DNA of 64,000 bases from Paramylibacter kogurei (GTDB taxonomy: Bacteria > Pseudomonadota > Alphaproteobacteria > Rhodobacterales > Rhodobacteraceae), in contig NZ_MDGM01000012.1 in assembly GCF_002742285.1 (NCBI RefSeq), positions 558,001 to 622,000 on the forward strand, given 5' to 3'. The position numbers and the translations under genes were made by a program. This document shows, piece by piece, positions 27,799 through 37,275 of this stretch. Numbering within the stretch: the stretch's first letter is position 1; each line of letters opens with the position of its first letter. The notes under the pieces are model-generated. The model searched no databases and had not been told where the DNA came from. It saw nothing but the letters and a program-made list of their open reading frames with translations.

Positions 27799-28889
27799 GA
27801 TCGCGCCCATGTGGCCATCACATCACCATTGAATTTATCCAACGATTTCAATGTGAAGCGCGGTGCATCGGACAGTTTGTCAATACCCATTGATGCAAGT
27901 GATGCCGCACCATCAGCGCCGATGGCAACGCCTGCCTGAAACGTGATCAATTGATCCACCAGATTGGCGCTTAATAATCCTGCGGCCAATGTGCCACCAC
28001 CCTCGCATAAAACACGGGTTAATCCGCGAGCGCCAAGTTGTTGTAACACATCGTTTAAATCCAAACCGTTTGTGGAATTTGCACATTGTATCAAATTCGC
28101 GGTGGTGCTGCCCCAAGCGGTGGTATCCGCCGCATGACCGTGACACATCCAAACGGGTGTTTCATCCGTGGTTTGGCCAAGCACGCTTTGCGTTGGTGTT
28201 TTCAGATTGCTGTCCAAGACGATACGTACAGGATTGCGATCATCCAACCCATTGGTGCGAATGCGCAAATCAGGATTGTCAGCCAATGATGTTCCACGCC
28301 CAACCATGACCCCATCATGATTTGCACGCAGCATGTGCACATAGGCACGTGATTGTGCATTGCTGATCCATCGGCTCTCGCCTGTGCGGGTTGCAATGCG
28401 CCCATCAATGCTATTGGCGAGCTTGAGCGTCACCATCGGGCGCCCCTTGGTGATGCGCGTGAAAAAACCGATATGCGCGGCATCTGCTTGTTCTTGCAGG
28501 CATTGCGTTTCAACGGCAATCCCCGCATTGCGCAGCAATTGAAACCCTTTGCCACTAACGCGATCATCGGGATCTTGGGTGGCGCAAACAACACGTTTGA
28601 TGCCCGCATCAATCAACGCCTGTGCACATGGGGGTGTTTTGCCATGATGTGCGCAAGGTTCCAATGTGACATAGGCCGTTGCGCCGCGTGCGGCGTTGCC
28701 CGCTTGTGCAAGCGCGACAACCTCGCCATGAGGGCGGCCTGTGGGTTGGGTCCATCCGCGCCCCAAAACAATTCCGTCTTTGACAATAACACAGCCTACG
28801 GATGGGTTGGGCCAGACACGCCCCAATCCGCGCGCACCCAATGCGAGCGCGAGGCGCATCCAGCGTTCATCAATGGAACGCGACGGCAT
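27795..28889 (-). CDS. ribD: riboflavin deaminase/reductase RibD
   Basis: RibD carries out deamination and reduction of the pyrimidine intermediate. The deaminase domain (1-145) has H54/E56 in GRPHGEV and zinc cysteines C79 and C88 in EPCAHHGKTPPC. The reductase domain (about 148-360) has KLANSIDGRIA, MVGRGTSLADNP and VLCEGGGTLAAGLL. It starts 2 nt after the nrdR stop, forming nrdR-ribD. The next gene on this strand is riboflavin synthase, 4.8 kb further, beyond the capsule block. Confidence 0.96.
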   Translation of the reverse strand: MPSRSIDERWMRLALALGARGLGRVWPNPSVGCVIVKDGIVLGRGWTQPTGRPHGEVVALAQAGNAARGATAYVTLEPCAHHGKTPPCAQALIDAGIKRVVCATQDPDDRVSGKGFQLLRNAGIAVETQCLQEQADAAHIGFFTRITKGRPMVTLKLANSIDGRIATRTGESRWISNAQSRAYVHMLRANHDGVMVGRGTSLADNPDLRIRTNGLDDRNPVRIVLDSNLKTPTQSVLGQTTDETPVWMCHGHAADTTAWGSTTANLIQCANSTNGLDLNDVLQQLGARGLTRVLCEGGGTLAAGLLSANLVDQLITFQAGVAIGADGAASLASMGIDKLSDAPRFTLKSLDKFNGDVMATWARS

Positions 28890-28891
28890 GG

Positions 28892-29362
28892 TTATTTGTC
28901 TTCTTTGGGGGCAGGTGGGCGCAATTCGTGAACGAAATCTTCGAAATCATCGGCGGCCTGAAAGTTTTTGTAAACCGAGGCAAAACGCACATAGGCCACG
29001 GTATCAATCCGCGCCAATGCGTCCATGACGATTTCACCGATTTTATCGCTATCGACATCGCTATCGCCAAGGCTTTCAAGGCGGCGAACGATGCCGCTGA
29101 TCATTTGATCAACGCGTTCAGGTTCGATTGGGCGTTTTTGCATGGAAATACGGATCGAGCGATCCAATTTATCACGATCGAAATCTTCGCGTTTGCCGTT
29201 CTTTTTCACCACAACCAAATCGCGCAATTGCACGCGTTCGTATGTTGTAAAACGCCCGCTACATGCGGGGCAGAAACGACGCCGGCGAATGGCGACGTGA
29301 TCTTCCGCAGGGCGGCTATCTTTGACTTGGGTGTCGGTATTTCCACAAAACGGACATCTCAT
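28892..29362 (-). CDS. nrdR: transcriptional repressor NrdR
   Basis: NrdR is a nucleotide-sensing repressor of ribonucleotide reductase genes. The 156-residue protein has the N-terminal zinc ribbon (C3, C6 in CPFCG; C31, C34 in CPAC), the RRRRFC basic patch and an ATP-cone (about 49-139, [17 protein letters not shown]). It starts the nrdR-ribD pair. No nrd gene and no clear NrdR box pair is visible in the window. Confidence 0.96.
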   Translation of the reverse strand: MRCPFCGNTDTQVKDSRPAEDHVAIRRRRFCPACSGRFTTYERVQLRDLVVVKKNGKREDFDRDKLDRSIRISMQKRPIEPERVDQMISGIVRRLESLGDSDVDSDKIGEIVMDALARIDTVAYVRFASVYKNFQAADDFEDFVHELRPPAPKEDK

Positions 29363-29468
29363 TTGGCCTGTTCCTCGATGTTTTCTTCTTTTTATTGTGG
29401 ATAACTATAAATTATTTGGCACTGCTTGGGTAGAGTCTATTGCGCAACACTAAATAATGTATGAATGA

Positions 29469-30059
29469 CTAGTGCGCAGCGTCATCACCGATGGCCGCAC
29501 GCCAGTGTTTTCGACACAGCGAAACATAGGTATCGTTGCCGCCGATCAGGATCTGATCACCTGATTTTTGCACGTTTCCCTTGGCGTCTTTGCGCACAAC
29601 CATTGTCGCCTTTTTCCCGCACCAACAGATTGTTTTGACCTCTCGCATTTCATCGGCCATGGCAAGCAATGCTGCCGATCCGGGGAACGCATGGCCCAGA
29701 AAATCCACGCGCAATCCATAACACATTACGGGCACGTTCAGATCATCAACAACCCGCGCCAGTTGCCAGACCTGATCGGGTGTTAAAAATTGCGCCTCAT
29801 CAATGAAAACACAGGCAAATTCATCGCTGGCCAAGGCCGATTGAATGGTGTCAAACAGATCGGTTTCTTTGGTGTAACGTGTGGCATCTTGGGAAATGCC
29901 GATGCGCGATGCAATTTTGCCCGCACCCGCACGATCATCAAATGCAGCCGTGAGCAAAAACGTATCCATGCCCCGTTCGCGATAGTTATAGGATGCTTGC
30001 AACAACGCCGTTGATTTACCCGCATTCATGGTGGAATAATTGAAATATAACTTTGCCAT
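29469..30059 (-). CDS. tdk: thymidine kinase
   Basis: Type II thymidine kinase salvages thymidine to dTMP. The 196-residue protein begins MAKLYFNYSTMNAGKST (P-loop about 10-17), carries the DEAQF motif (about 90-94), a lasso region and a structural zinc site formed by CWCGKKA and a C-terminal CRKHW. The inner ATG at 30059 with a GGGGGCG Shine-Dalgarno is chosen over ATG 30137, which adds 26 non-family residues. It appears monocistronic. Confidence 0.95.
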   Translation of the reverse strand: MAKLYFNYSTMNAGKSTALLQASYNYRERGMDTFLLTAAFDDRAGAGKIASRIGISQDATRYTKETDLFDTIQSALASDEFACVFIDEAQFLTPDQVWQLARVVDDLNVPVMCYGLRVDFLGHAFPGSAALLAMADEMREVKTICWCGKKATMVVRKDAKGNVQKSGDQILIGGNDTYVSLCRKHWRAAIGDDAAH

Positions 30060-30215
30060 GAACGCCCCCAAATCGCTGTTCAACCCTTGTGGCGGATTGC
30101 TTGGATTCGGGCAAGGCTTGGACGCAGAAATATTCAAGAAATTTTGAACGCAAGTGCGACGGAAATCAGTTTATGATCCGTATAAGTCAAACACCCCCAA
30201 CAAGGAGAGACCAAA

Positions 30216-31103
30216 ATGAACAGAATGACCGCAAAGGATTTCGATCAGGAACTGCTTGATTTATATGACTATTATGCTCATGGCTTAATGTCCAAGCGCG
30301 AGTTTTTGGACAAGGCTGGCAAGTTTGCAGTGGGTGGAATGACCGCTGTTGCCTTGCTGAATATGTTGTCGCCTGATTATGCGATGGCCGAACAAGTATC
30401 ATTTAATGACCCTGATATTTTGGCCAGTTACGAGACCTATAATTCGCCAAACGGCAATGGCGATATCGAAGGCTACATGGTGCGCCCCGCCAATGCGACG
30501 GGCAAGTTACCAGCGGTGTTGGTGATCCATGAAAACCGTGGTTTGAACCCTTATATCAAAGACGTTGCACGCCGCGCTGCCAAGGCCGGATTTTTGGCAT
30601 TCGCACCTGATGGATTGTCATCTGTTGGTGGTTATCCTGGCAATGATGTCAAGGGCAAGGAATTACAGGCCACGGTGGATAACACCAAGTTAATGAACGA
30701 TTTTTTCGCAGGGTTTGAACATTTGTTGAACCACGCAGACAGTACCGGCAAGGTTGGTGCGGTTGGTTTTTGTTATGGCGGGGGCGTGTGTAATGCGCTG
30801 GCGGTTGCCTATCCTGAAATGGGGGCATCTGTGCCGTTTTATGGCCGCCAAGCCAGCGCCGAGGATGTACCAAAAATCCAAGCACCATTGTTGTTGCAAT
30901 ATGCCGGTCTGGATGAGCGCGTGAATGCCGGCTGGCCAGCGTATGAAGCAGCACTTAAGGAACATGGCAAAACTTATACCGCGCATATTTACGAGGGCGT
31001 GAATCACGGTTTCCACAACGATTCAACGCCGCGTTATGACGAAGCCATGGCAAAATTGGCATGGGATCGCACGATCGCATTTTTCAACGAACATTTGGCG
31101 TAA
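30216..31103 (+). CDS. dienelactone hydrolase family protein (YghX-like)
   Basis: This 295-residue alpha/beta hydrolase resembles E. coli YghX and other exported dienelactone hydrolase-like proteins. A leader (about 25-58: [26 protein letters not shown]...YAMAEQ) looks Tat-like but has KR rather than RR. Catalytic features are [16 protein letters not shown], the nucleophile Cys in GFCYGGG, Asp in YAGLDERVN and His in NHGFHND. An AAGGAGA Shine-Dalgarno lies upstream. The natural substrate is unknown. Confidence 0.88.
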   Translation: MNRMTAKDFDQELLDLYDYYAHGLMSKREFLDKAGKFAVGGMTAVALLNMLSPDYAMAEQVSFNDPDILASYETYNSPNGNGDIEGYMVRPANATGKLPAVLVIHENRGLNPYIKDVARRAAKAGFLAFAPDGLSSVGGYPGNDVKGKELQATVDNTKLMNDFFAGFEHLLNHADSTGKVGAVGFCYGGGVCNALAVAYPEMGASVPFYGRQASAEDVPKIQAPLLLQYAGLDERVNAGWPAYEAALKEHGKTYTAHIYEGVNHGFHNDSTPRYDEAMAKLAWDRTIAFFNEHLA

Positions 31104-31114
31104 AAGCTGCGTAG

Positions 31115-31146
31115 GACACATGTCGGACAACCGTGCGACATGTGTC
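31115..31146. repeat. inverted repeat between convergent genes
   Basis: GACACATGTCG and CGACATGTGTC form a perfect 11-bp inverted repeat over a 10-nt spacer, 12 nt after the dienelactone hydrolase stop. Several TGTCRG/GACA copies continue to about 31172 (CAGACACCCGTGTGACAG), giving alternative hairpins. No T run follows on either strand, so a standard terminator is unlikely; it could stop transcription with Rho or act as a binding site. Confidence 0.55.
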
Positions 31147-31167
31147 AGACACCCGTGTGACAGATTG

Positions 31168-31581
31168 TCAGGCGAAATGTGCAACAACGCGGCGTGCATA
31201 TGGCGCGTCGCGATGTTCAAACAGATAAATCCCCTGCCAAGTTCCCAGCGCCATACGCCCGTTTGAAACGGGAATGTTTAACGACACGGGCATCATCGCC
31301 GATTTGATATGCGCGGGCATATCGTCCACGCCTTCGTAGGTGTGGGTGAGGTATGACATCGATGGATCACTGGTGGGTGGGACAAGACGCGCAAAATAAT
31401 TGCGTAGATCGGTCTGAACCTCTGGGTCGGCATTTTCTTGGATCAGTAACGAACAAGATGTGTGTTGCACAAACAGGGTCAGTAATCCGTTACCACTTGC
31501 CCCTGAAATCCACGATTTCACGTCGCGAGTAAATTCATACAACCCTTGGCCGTTGGTGTGGATTGTGAATGTATCCTGCAT
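31168..31581 (-). CDS. YjbQ family protein (UPF0047)
   Basis: The 137-residue protein belongs to the YjbQ/UPF0047 family, some members of which have weak thiamine-phosphate synthase activity. Signatures are LLTLFVQHTSCSLLIQENADPEVQTDL (about 36-62), THTYEGVDDMPAHIKS and LGTWQGIYLFEHRD near the C-terminus, containing the conserved metal-site His and Glu residues. ATG 31581 is chosen; the longer frame starts inside the DUF1304 gene. It starts 1 nt after that gene's stop. Confidence 0.92.
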   Translation of the reverse strand: MQDTFTIHTNGQGLYEFTRDVKSWISGASGNGLLTLFVQHTSCSLLIQENADPEVQTDLRNYFARLVPPTSDPSMSYLTHTYEGVDDMPAHIKSAMMPVSLNIPVSNGRMALGTWQGIYLFEHRDAPYARRVVAHFA

Positions 31582-31582
31582 C

Positions 31583-31945
31583 TTATGTGAACCACACGGC
31601 GAGCAGGGCGATTGTGGCAGGAACCGTTTGGACATAGAGGATTTTTTTGGATGCGGTTGCGGCACCAAAGATCCCAGCCACAGCGACAAAGATCAAATAA
31701 CACGTTGCCACATTACGCGCCCAAACGGGATCGTTGATGAACAGCGACCAGAGCAACCCAGCCGCCAAAAACGCATTATAAATCCCTTGGTTCGCCGCCA
31801 ATGATTTGGTTGGTGTGAACAAATCCTTGGGGAAGCTCGCAAACACATTTGGCCCACGTGTTTCCCACGCAAAGATTTCAAACCACGCGATGTAGAGGTG
31901 GAGCAGGGCGATCAGAGTAACGAGAATGATGGCGAGCATGGACAT
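31583..31945 (-). CDS. DUF1304 membrane protein
   Basis: This 120-residue protein with four hydrophobic helices belongs to the DUF1304 family of unknown function. Typical segments are LIALLHLYIAWFEIFAWETRGPNVF at the N-terminus and NQGIYNAFLAAGLLW in the middle. It is followed by yjbQ with 1 nt spacing and is probably cotranscribed with it. No function can be assigned. Confidence 0.9.
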   Translation of the reverse strand: MSMLAIILVTLIALLHLYIAWFEIFAWETRGPNVFASFPKDLFTPTKSLAANQGIYNAFLAAGLLWSLFINDPVWARNVATCYLIFVAVAGIFGAATASKKILYVQTVPATIALLAVWFT

Positions 31946-32014
31946 GGGATGCGGTTCCTTTTGGAGGAACCTAGCATGTGGGGCAGGTTTGTAAAATGGG
32001 AGAGAAAATACATA

Positions 32015-32527
32015 TTAAGTTAGTTCAGTGAGCAGGCTCCACGCATCACGATACTCTTCAAGCCAACCAGCAGGGTACGGTGTTTCATCAGGGTGCCAAG
32101 CTTTGCTATAATCCGGTAAAAGTCTTCGTACCGTACTATCTTTTCGGATGTGACCGTTTTTACCCGGGCGACTTAGCCAAGCTTGATGACTTTCGCGAAT
32201 GGCATTGCTTACGATTGAAGTAGGAATTACAAAAAACTGTAAGTCGTCATTCAACGTACTACCTAGGTCGACGAACACATAAAATATTCGAGGCTCAGAA
32301 AACATCTCGTGTTTTGGTCTCATGTGCCACCCGCCATCGCTCCCAATGTTTCTACGCGTTTTGACTTGGATTCCGCAAAGACTAGTTCCGTCCACGTCAG
32401 TTACGACTATGTCCATATTGGGAGCACCTTGTGGCGCCAGCGCTGCTATAAAGTCACGGCGTAATAATTCCGCCATGACATAGTGTTCGCCACACGCACC
32501 GGTTAAAGATGTGGTGTTGATGGCCAA
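32015..32527 (-). CDS. putative PD-(D/E)XK-fold nuclease-like protein
   Basis: The 170-residue product matches no family I can name firmly. Its first 60 residues fit the core of PD-(D/E)XK nucleases: a helix with E14 and E20 (GEHYVMAELLRR), D39 (NMDIVVTD) and the QVK motif (54-56, GIQVKTR), as in DUF4365- or GIY-unrelated REase-like proteins. The rest is Trp- and Pro-rich. It begins 2 nt after the rpoD stop at a TTG, so it could be read through from rpoD; an ATG at residue 18 is an alternative start. Codons such as AGA, AGT, ATA and CTT are commoner than in neighbours, hinting at acquisition. Confidence 0.6.
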   Translation of the reverse strand: MAINTTSLTGACGEHYVMAELLRRDFIAALAPQGAPNMDIVVTDVDGTSLCGIQVKTRRNIGSDGGWHMRPKHEMFSEPRIFYVFVDLGSTLNDDLQFFVIPTSIVSNAIRESHQAWLSRPGKNGHIRKDSTVRRLLPDYSKAWHPDETPYPAGWLEEYRDAWSLLTELT

Positions 32528-32529
32528 AC

Positions 32530-34503
32530 TTACTGATCCAAGAAACTCCGCAGCTTGCGTGACCGCGACGGATGTTTCAGTTTCCGCAGTGCTTTCGCCT
32601 CAATCTGGCGGATACGTTCGCGGGTCACGCTGAACTGTTGACCGACTTCTTCGAGCGTATGATCGGTGTTCATGCCGATGCCAAAGCGCATGCGCAGCAC
32701 GCGTTCTTCGCGTGGGGTCAGGGATGCCAGCACGCGTGTGGTGGTTTCCTTGAGGTTGCCTTGGATCGCGCTATCCAGTGGTAGGATCGCGTTTTTATCC
32801 TCGATGAAATCGCCCAGTTGTGAATCTTCTTCGTCACCAATGGGTGTTTCCAGCGAAATTGGTTCCTTGGCGATTTTCATCACTTTGCGCACCTTTTCCA
32901 GTGGCATTTGCAGCTTGGCTGCCAATTCCTCTGGTGTGGGTTCGCGACCAATTTCGTGCAACATCTGGCGCCCTGTGCGCACCAATTTGTTGATCGTTTC
33001 GATCATATGCACCGGAATACGGATCGTGCGGGCCTGATCGGCAATGGAACGTGTGATCGCCTGGCGGATCCACCATGTGGCATAGGTTGAAAATTTGTAA
33101 CCGCGACGGTATTCAAATTTATCCACCGCCTTCATCAGGCCGATGTTACCCTCTTGGATCAAATCAAGGAATTGCAGGCCACGGTTGGTGTATTTTTTCG
33201 CAATCGAAATCACCAGACGCAGGTTTGCCTCGACCATTTCTTTTTTGGCGATGCGGGCTTCTTTTTCACCCTTTTGCACTTGGTTCACGATGCGGCGGTA
33301 TTCGGGAATATCCACACCCACATATTGCCCCACTTGTGCCATTTCAGCGCGAAGCTCTTCGGCCTTGTCGCGGTGTTTTTCGATGAATAGCTGCCAGCCG
33401 CGTCCGTCTTTTTCGGCGATTTTATCAAGCCAATTTGGATCAAGCTCTTCGCCGCGATAGGCGTCGATGAATTCACGACGGTTGATGCGGCTTTGGTCGG
33501 CCAGTTTCACCATGCCGCTGTCCACAGACATAATTTTGCGGTTGATGCCGTAAAGCTGATCGATCAAGGCTTCGATACGGTTGTTATGAAGGTGAAGCGA
33601 ATTCACCTGTTCCACAAGCGTTTTGCGCAGTTTTTGATAGGATTGCTCGGACTTGTCGGAAAACTTTTCGCTTTCGTTCAGGGTTGCCGAAATCCGCACG
33701 TCCTGCATATCGGACAGTTTTGCGTAGTTTTTCGCGATTTTTTCCAGCGTGATCAACACTTCTGGTTTCAATGCTGCTTCCATTGCGGCGAGGGACAGGT
33801 TTGCTTGTTCGTCCTCTTCGTCGTCGTCATCATCATTGGTAATCGGGTCGCCGTCTGCGTCCAGCTCTTGCGCTTTTTCGGCATTGCCATCAGCGCCAGC
33901 GGTTGGGGTTGCGGTGACCTCTTCTTCGTCGCCTTCGTCAAGCGTGTCACCGAATGTGGTTTCCAGATCGATCACATCGCGCAGCAAGATTTCCTCTTCC
34001 AAAAGCTCGTCACGCCAAATGGTGATCGCTTGGAATGTAAGGGGGCTTTCGCACAGGCCTTCGATCATGGTTTTACGACCCGCTTCGATACGTTTCGCAA
34101 TCGCGATTTCGCCTTCACGAGACAACAATTCCACGCTGCCCATTTCACGCAGATACATGCGCACAGGATCATCGGTGCGATCCAGCGTCGCCTTGCCCGT
34201 TTCGGCCAATGCGATGTCTTTTTTACCGTCATCAACGATTGTGACGTCTTTGACCGCTTCGTCATCATCAACTTCGTCGTCTTCGATAATGTTAATGCCC
34301 ATTTCAGAGAGCATAGACATCACGTCTTCGATTTGTTCGGATGACACCTGATCAGGGGGCAGAACCTCGTTCAATTCGTCATAAGTGATATAGCCACGCT
34401 CGCGCGCAACGGCGATCATCTTTTTGACGGCGGCTTGGGACATATCGCCCATACCCTCTTTTGCGTCGCCCTTGTTTTGATCGTTGGTATCTTTTGCGGC
34501 CAT
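32530..34503 (-). CDS. rpoD: RNA polymerase primary sigma factor RpoD
   Basis: The 657-residue housekeeping sigma factor has region 1.1 (about 20-90), region 1.2 ([21 protein letters not shown]), an acidic Asp/Glu insert (about 195-235), the non-conserved region, region 2 ([37 protein letters not shown] and [15 protein letters not shown]), region 3 and region 4 ([15 protein letters not shown] and a helix-turn-helix [25 protein letters not shown]). dnaG lies 93 nt upstream on the same strand, the classical macromolecular synthesis arrangement without rpsU. Antisense ORFs over the acidic insert are composition artefacts. Confidence 0.97.
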   Translation of the reverse strand: MAAKDTNDQNKGDAKEGMGDMSQAAVKKMIAVARERGYITYDELNEVLPPDQVSSEQIEDVMSMLSEMGINIIEDDEVDDDEAVKDVTIVDDGKKDIALAETGKATLDRTDDPVRMYLREMGSVELLSREGEIAIAKRIEAGRKTMIEGLCESPLTFQAITIWRDELLEEEILLRDVIDLETTFGDTLDEGDEEEVTATPTAGADGNAEKAQELDADGDPITNDDDDDEEDEQANLSLAAMEAALKPEVLITLEKIAKNYAKLSDMQDVRISATLNESEKFSDKSEQSYQKLRKTLVEQVNSLHLHNNRIEALIDQLYGINRKIMSVDSGMVKLADQSRINRREFIDAYRGEELDPNWLDKIAEKDGRGWQLFIEKHRDKAEELRAEMAQVGQYVGVDIPEYRRIVNQVQKGEKEARIAKKEMVEANLRLVISIAKKYTNRGLQFLDLIQEGNIGLMKAVDKFEYRRGYKFSTYATWWIRQAITRSIADQARTIRIPVHMIETINKLVRTGRQMLHEIGREPTPEELAAKLQMPLEKVRKVMKIAKEPISLETPIGDEEDSQLGDFIEDKNAILPLDSAIQGNLKETTTRVLASLTPREERVLRMRFGIGMNTDHTLEEVGQQFSVTRERIRQIEAKALRKLKHPSRSRKLRSFLDQ

Positions 34504-34596
34504 GTGATGCTCCTTAAGCGGTGCGGTGATCGCGAATCATGCGAATCACTTAATGTGAGGCGAATCAACACGACAGGTGACTGATTCGCAATGCTA

Positions 34597-36558
34597 TTAG
34601 CGTTTTTTCTTTACCCAAATCTCGTCATCGAGCATTTTTTGAAGTTGATTTTTCAATTCTTGCGTGTTTTCATTGCTTGAACCTTGGTCTTCGTCCTCTG
34701 CGCGGATCGCTTTTTCGCGTGCTTGGGTGGATTGTTGAATGCGCCATGTGATGCCTTCGTCGGCGAGACCTTGTAAATCTTGTTCTGCTTCTTTGATTTC
34801 GTGGGCAGAGCCGATTAATGCGGCATGTTTATCTAATTCTTCTTTAAGAGTGCGTTCGCTGAAATCTGGATTTGTGTTTGCCTTTAAATATGGATGTTCG
34901 CGTACAGGTTTGAGCGTGAACAACCGTTCAATGGGGTTATAGCCAAGCTGTTCTGACATCGCTGAAATAAGCGTATCAGAGGCATTATCATTAGATAGTT
35001 CGATATGAAGCTTTGCCAAGAGGGCGTTTTGAATTTCGTGCAAATCGGGTGTGGAAATTGGACAGCGTTCCAATGCGGTTTCAAATTTTTGTGCGGCGAA
35101 TGGATTGCGCATAGCCGCGGCAAGGATCACAGATTCACGCAAACGCGCCATGCCCTGATCCGCCTGCGCGAGCAGTGTGGATTTCGTACCAGCAAGGGCA
35201 GGGGCATTGAATGGTTTTCGTGCTGTTCCCGGTTTCCAATTGGGTTGCCACGGGCGATTGGTTCCCGCATTTTTTGGCGCAAATAATGTTGCACGCAAAT
35301 CTTTGATCGCAGCGCCATAATGATTGCGAATGGATCGATCCTGAATGGTTTTGATCGCATTGCGCAGGCTTGCATCTAATGCGGCGCGTCGCTCTGGGCT
35401 ATCAAAAACCTTGCCTTCTGTTTCGCGTTGCCACAACAGATCGACCATGGGTTTTGCACCATCTAACACATCTTGCATCGCTTCTGCGCCAGATGCTTTC
35501 AACAGATCGTCAGGATCAAGTCCTTCTGGTAAGATACAGAAACGTAACGATTTTCCAGCCTCAAGCAATGGCAGGGCAAGATCAATTAATCGCATTGCTG
35601 CATTCATTCCCGCCTTGTCACCATCAAGGGCGATGATGGGTTCGGGATGGATGCGCCACATCAAGGCGAGCTGATCCGCAGTGATTGCGGTACCAAGGGG
35701 GGCAACCGCGTGGTTAAACCCAAATTGCGCCAAGGCGATCACATCCATGTAACCCTCGGCAACGATCAGGCAATCGGCCTTGCCTGCGGCCTCGCGTGCG
35801 GGGGCGTGGTTGTATAATGACTTGCCCTTATCAAACAGCGGAGTTTCGTTGGAATTGAGATATTTTGCCCGCGCATTTGGGTCCATCGCCCGTCCACCGA
35901 ATGCAGTACATGCCCCTTGGGCATTGCGAATGGGGAACATGATGCGCCCGCGAAAACGGTCATATGGATGGCCGCCATCATCGGGTTTGATCGCCATGCC
36001 ACATTCCACGATTTCATCAATCTTGGCACCTTTATCCAACAGGTGTTTGGTCAGCGCAGCGCGATCATTTGGGGCGTATCCCATTTCAAATCGTGTTTGG
36101 ATTTCACCGCTTAAACCGCGCCCATTGATGTAATCACGCGCAGCAGCGCCAGCGCCCGTATTTAATTGCAGACGAAAATATTGCACCGCCTGTTCCATAA
36201 CGCCCGCAAGAACCTTGTTCCGGTCATATTTTTCTTGTGCCTTTGGATCACGTGCAGGCATGGGCATGCCAGCCTCGCGTGCCAGAATTTCAATCGCTTC
36301 GATAAATCCGACATTTTCAGTTTCGCGCACGAATGTAATCGCATCACCTTTTTGGTGACAGCCAAAGCAATAATAAAATCCCTTGCGGTCATCGACATGA
36401 AAGCTCGCGGTTTTTTCGGTGTGAAATGGGCAGGGTGCCCAATAATCACCTTTGGCTGCATTGGTTTTTTTCGATTCCCACATCACCTTGCGCCCGACAA
36501 CATCGGACAACGACAAGCGATTGCGTAATTCTTCGACAAAACCGGGTGGTAAACTCAT
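34597..36558 (-). CDS. dnaG: DNA primase DnaG
   Basis: DnaG makes RNA primers at the replication fork. The 653-residue protein has an N-terminal CHC2 zinc finger (C43, H46, C64, C67 in CPFHTEKTASF and YYCFGCHQKGD), the RNAP-like domain with FGGRAMDPNARAKYLNS and DCLIVAEGYMDVIAL, TOPRIM acidic residues in IALDGDKAGMNAAMRLIDLALPLL, and a C-terminal DnaB-interacting helical domain. rpoD follows. The start lies about 50 nt from a divergent MmcQ/YjbR gene. Confidence 0.96.
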   Translation of the reverse strand: MSLPPGFVEELRNRLSLSDVVGRKVMWESKKTNAAKGDYWAPCPFHTEKTASFHVDDRKGFYYCFGCHQKGDAITFVRETENVGFIEAIEILAREAGMPMPARDPKAQEKYDRNKVLAGVMEQAVQYFRLQLNTGAGAAARDYINGRGLSGEIQTRFEMGYAPNDRAALTKHLLDKGAKIDEIVECGMAIKPDDGGHPYDRFRGRIMFPIRNAQGACTAFGGRAMDPNARAKYLNSNETPLFDKGKSLYNHAPAREAAGKADCLIVAEGYMDVIALAQFGFNHAVAPLGTAITADQLALMWRIHPEPIIALDGDKAGMNAAMRLIDLALPLLEAGKSLRFCILPEGLDPDDLLKASGAEAMQDVLDGAKPMVDLLWQRETEGKVFDSPERRAALDASLRNAIKTIQDRSIRNHYGAAIKDLRATLFAPKNAGTNRPWQPNWKPGTARKPFNAPALAGTKSTLLAQADQGMARLRESVILAAAMRNPFAAQKFETALERCPISTPDLHEIQNALLAKLHIELSNDNASDTLISAMSEQLGYNPIERLFTLKPVREHPYLKANTNPDFSERTLKEELDKHAALIGSAHEIKEAEQDLQGLADEGITWRIQQSTQAREKAIRAEDEDQGSSNENTQELKNQLQKMLDDEIWVKKKR

Positions 36559-36608
36559 GTGGTGAATATCTGTTTTGTGAACGTCCGATGCAAGTGTATA
36601 GCAGTGTT

Positions 36609-36968
36609 ATGGATAGAAAAACTTTTGATCAATATTGCGCAAGCCTTCATGCCAGCGAAAACGTGATCCAATGGGGCGATGCGTCTGTGTGGAAAATCGG
36701 TGGCAAGATTTTTGCGATTTGTTCCAATTGGGGCGAAGGCGCGGGCAATATCAGTTTCAAATGTTCCGATTTGGCGTATCAGGTGTTAACCGATATGCAC
36801 GATATCATTCCCGCACCATATTTGGCACGCGCAAAATGGGTGCAATTGGCCGCGCCCGACGCATTGTCGGATGATGAAGTTCGCGCCCATATTGATGCAG
36901 CCTATGATATCATCGCGCGAAAACTGACACGGGCGAAACGCGCTGAACTGGGCATTGTCGTGACCTAG
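36609..36968 (+). CDS. MmcQ/YjbR family protein
   Basis: This 119-residue cytosolic protein has the MmcQ/YjbR (CyaY-like fold) pattern: MDRKTFDQYCASLHASENVIQWGDASVWKIGGKIFAI at the N-terminus, FKCSDLAYQVLTD in the middle and PYLARAKWVQL followed by a C-terminal helical pair. A DNA-binding role has been suggested for the family but is not established. The start is the inner ATG; a Shine-Dalgarno is not obvious. Its stop is 1 nt from that of the convergent DUF6476 gene. Confidence 0.88.
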   Translation: MDRKTFDQYCASLHASENVIQWGDASVWKIGGKIFAICSNWGEGAGNISFKCSDLAYQVLTDMHDIIPAPYLARAKWVQLAAPDALSDDEVRAHIDAAYDIIARKLTRAKRAELGIVVT

Positions 36969-36969
36969 G

Positions 36970-37275
36970 TCATTTCACATCTATGTCATGGCGCAGCGCA
37001 CCATTGGCACGATCAAACACCAATATCCGATCATCATCGGTGACGATCGCATACCAATCGCGCCCCTGAGTAAATGCCGCAGGCTTTGCACCATCGGGCA
37101 GCGTGATTTCAGAAGGTAGCGCAATTGGTGCAGGTTCTTGCGAGAAGCGCATGACAAACAATAAAATCAACGCTACAAAGCCCACGATCATTGTGATCAG
37201 CAGGATTGTAATCAAGCGACGCAGAAAGCGCAGGTTGGCTGGTTCTGGCATTTCTTCTTGGGACGTATCGCTCAT
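36970..37275 (-). CDS. DUF6476 single-pass membrane protein
   Basis: The 101-residue product has a short cytosolic head, one membrane helix (about 22-44, ITILLITMIVGFVALILLFVM) and a periplasmic tail with DWYAIVTDDDRILVFDRANGALRHDIDV, as in the Rhodobacterales DUF6476 family. An AAAGG Shine-Dalgarno 6 nt upstream supports ATG 37275. That start codon overlaps the divergent rluD start in a CATG tetranucleotide. Function unknown. Confidence 0.85.
   Translation of the reverse strand: MSDTSQEEMPEPANLRFLRRLITILLITMIVGFVALILLFVMRFSQEPAPIALPSEITLPDGAKPAAFTQGRDWYAIVTDDDRILVFDRANGALRHDIDVK

Noticed and set aside
33493..34351. Two long plus-strand ORFs (283 and 200 codons) across rpoD
   Set aside because: They lie antisense to the conserved rpoD coding sequence, have low-complexity Ser or Phe composition and no family features.
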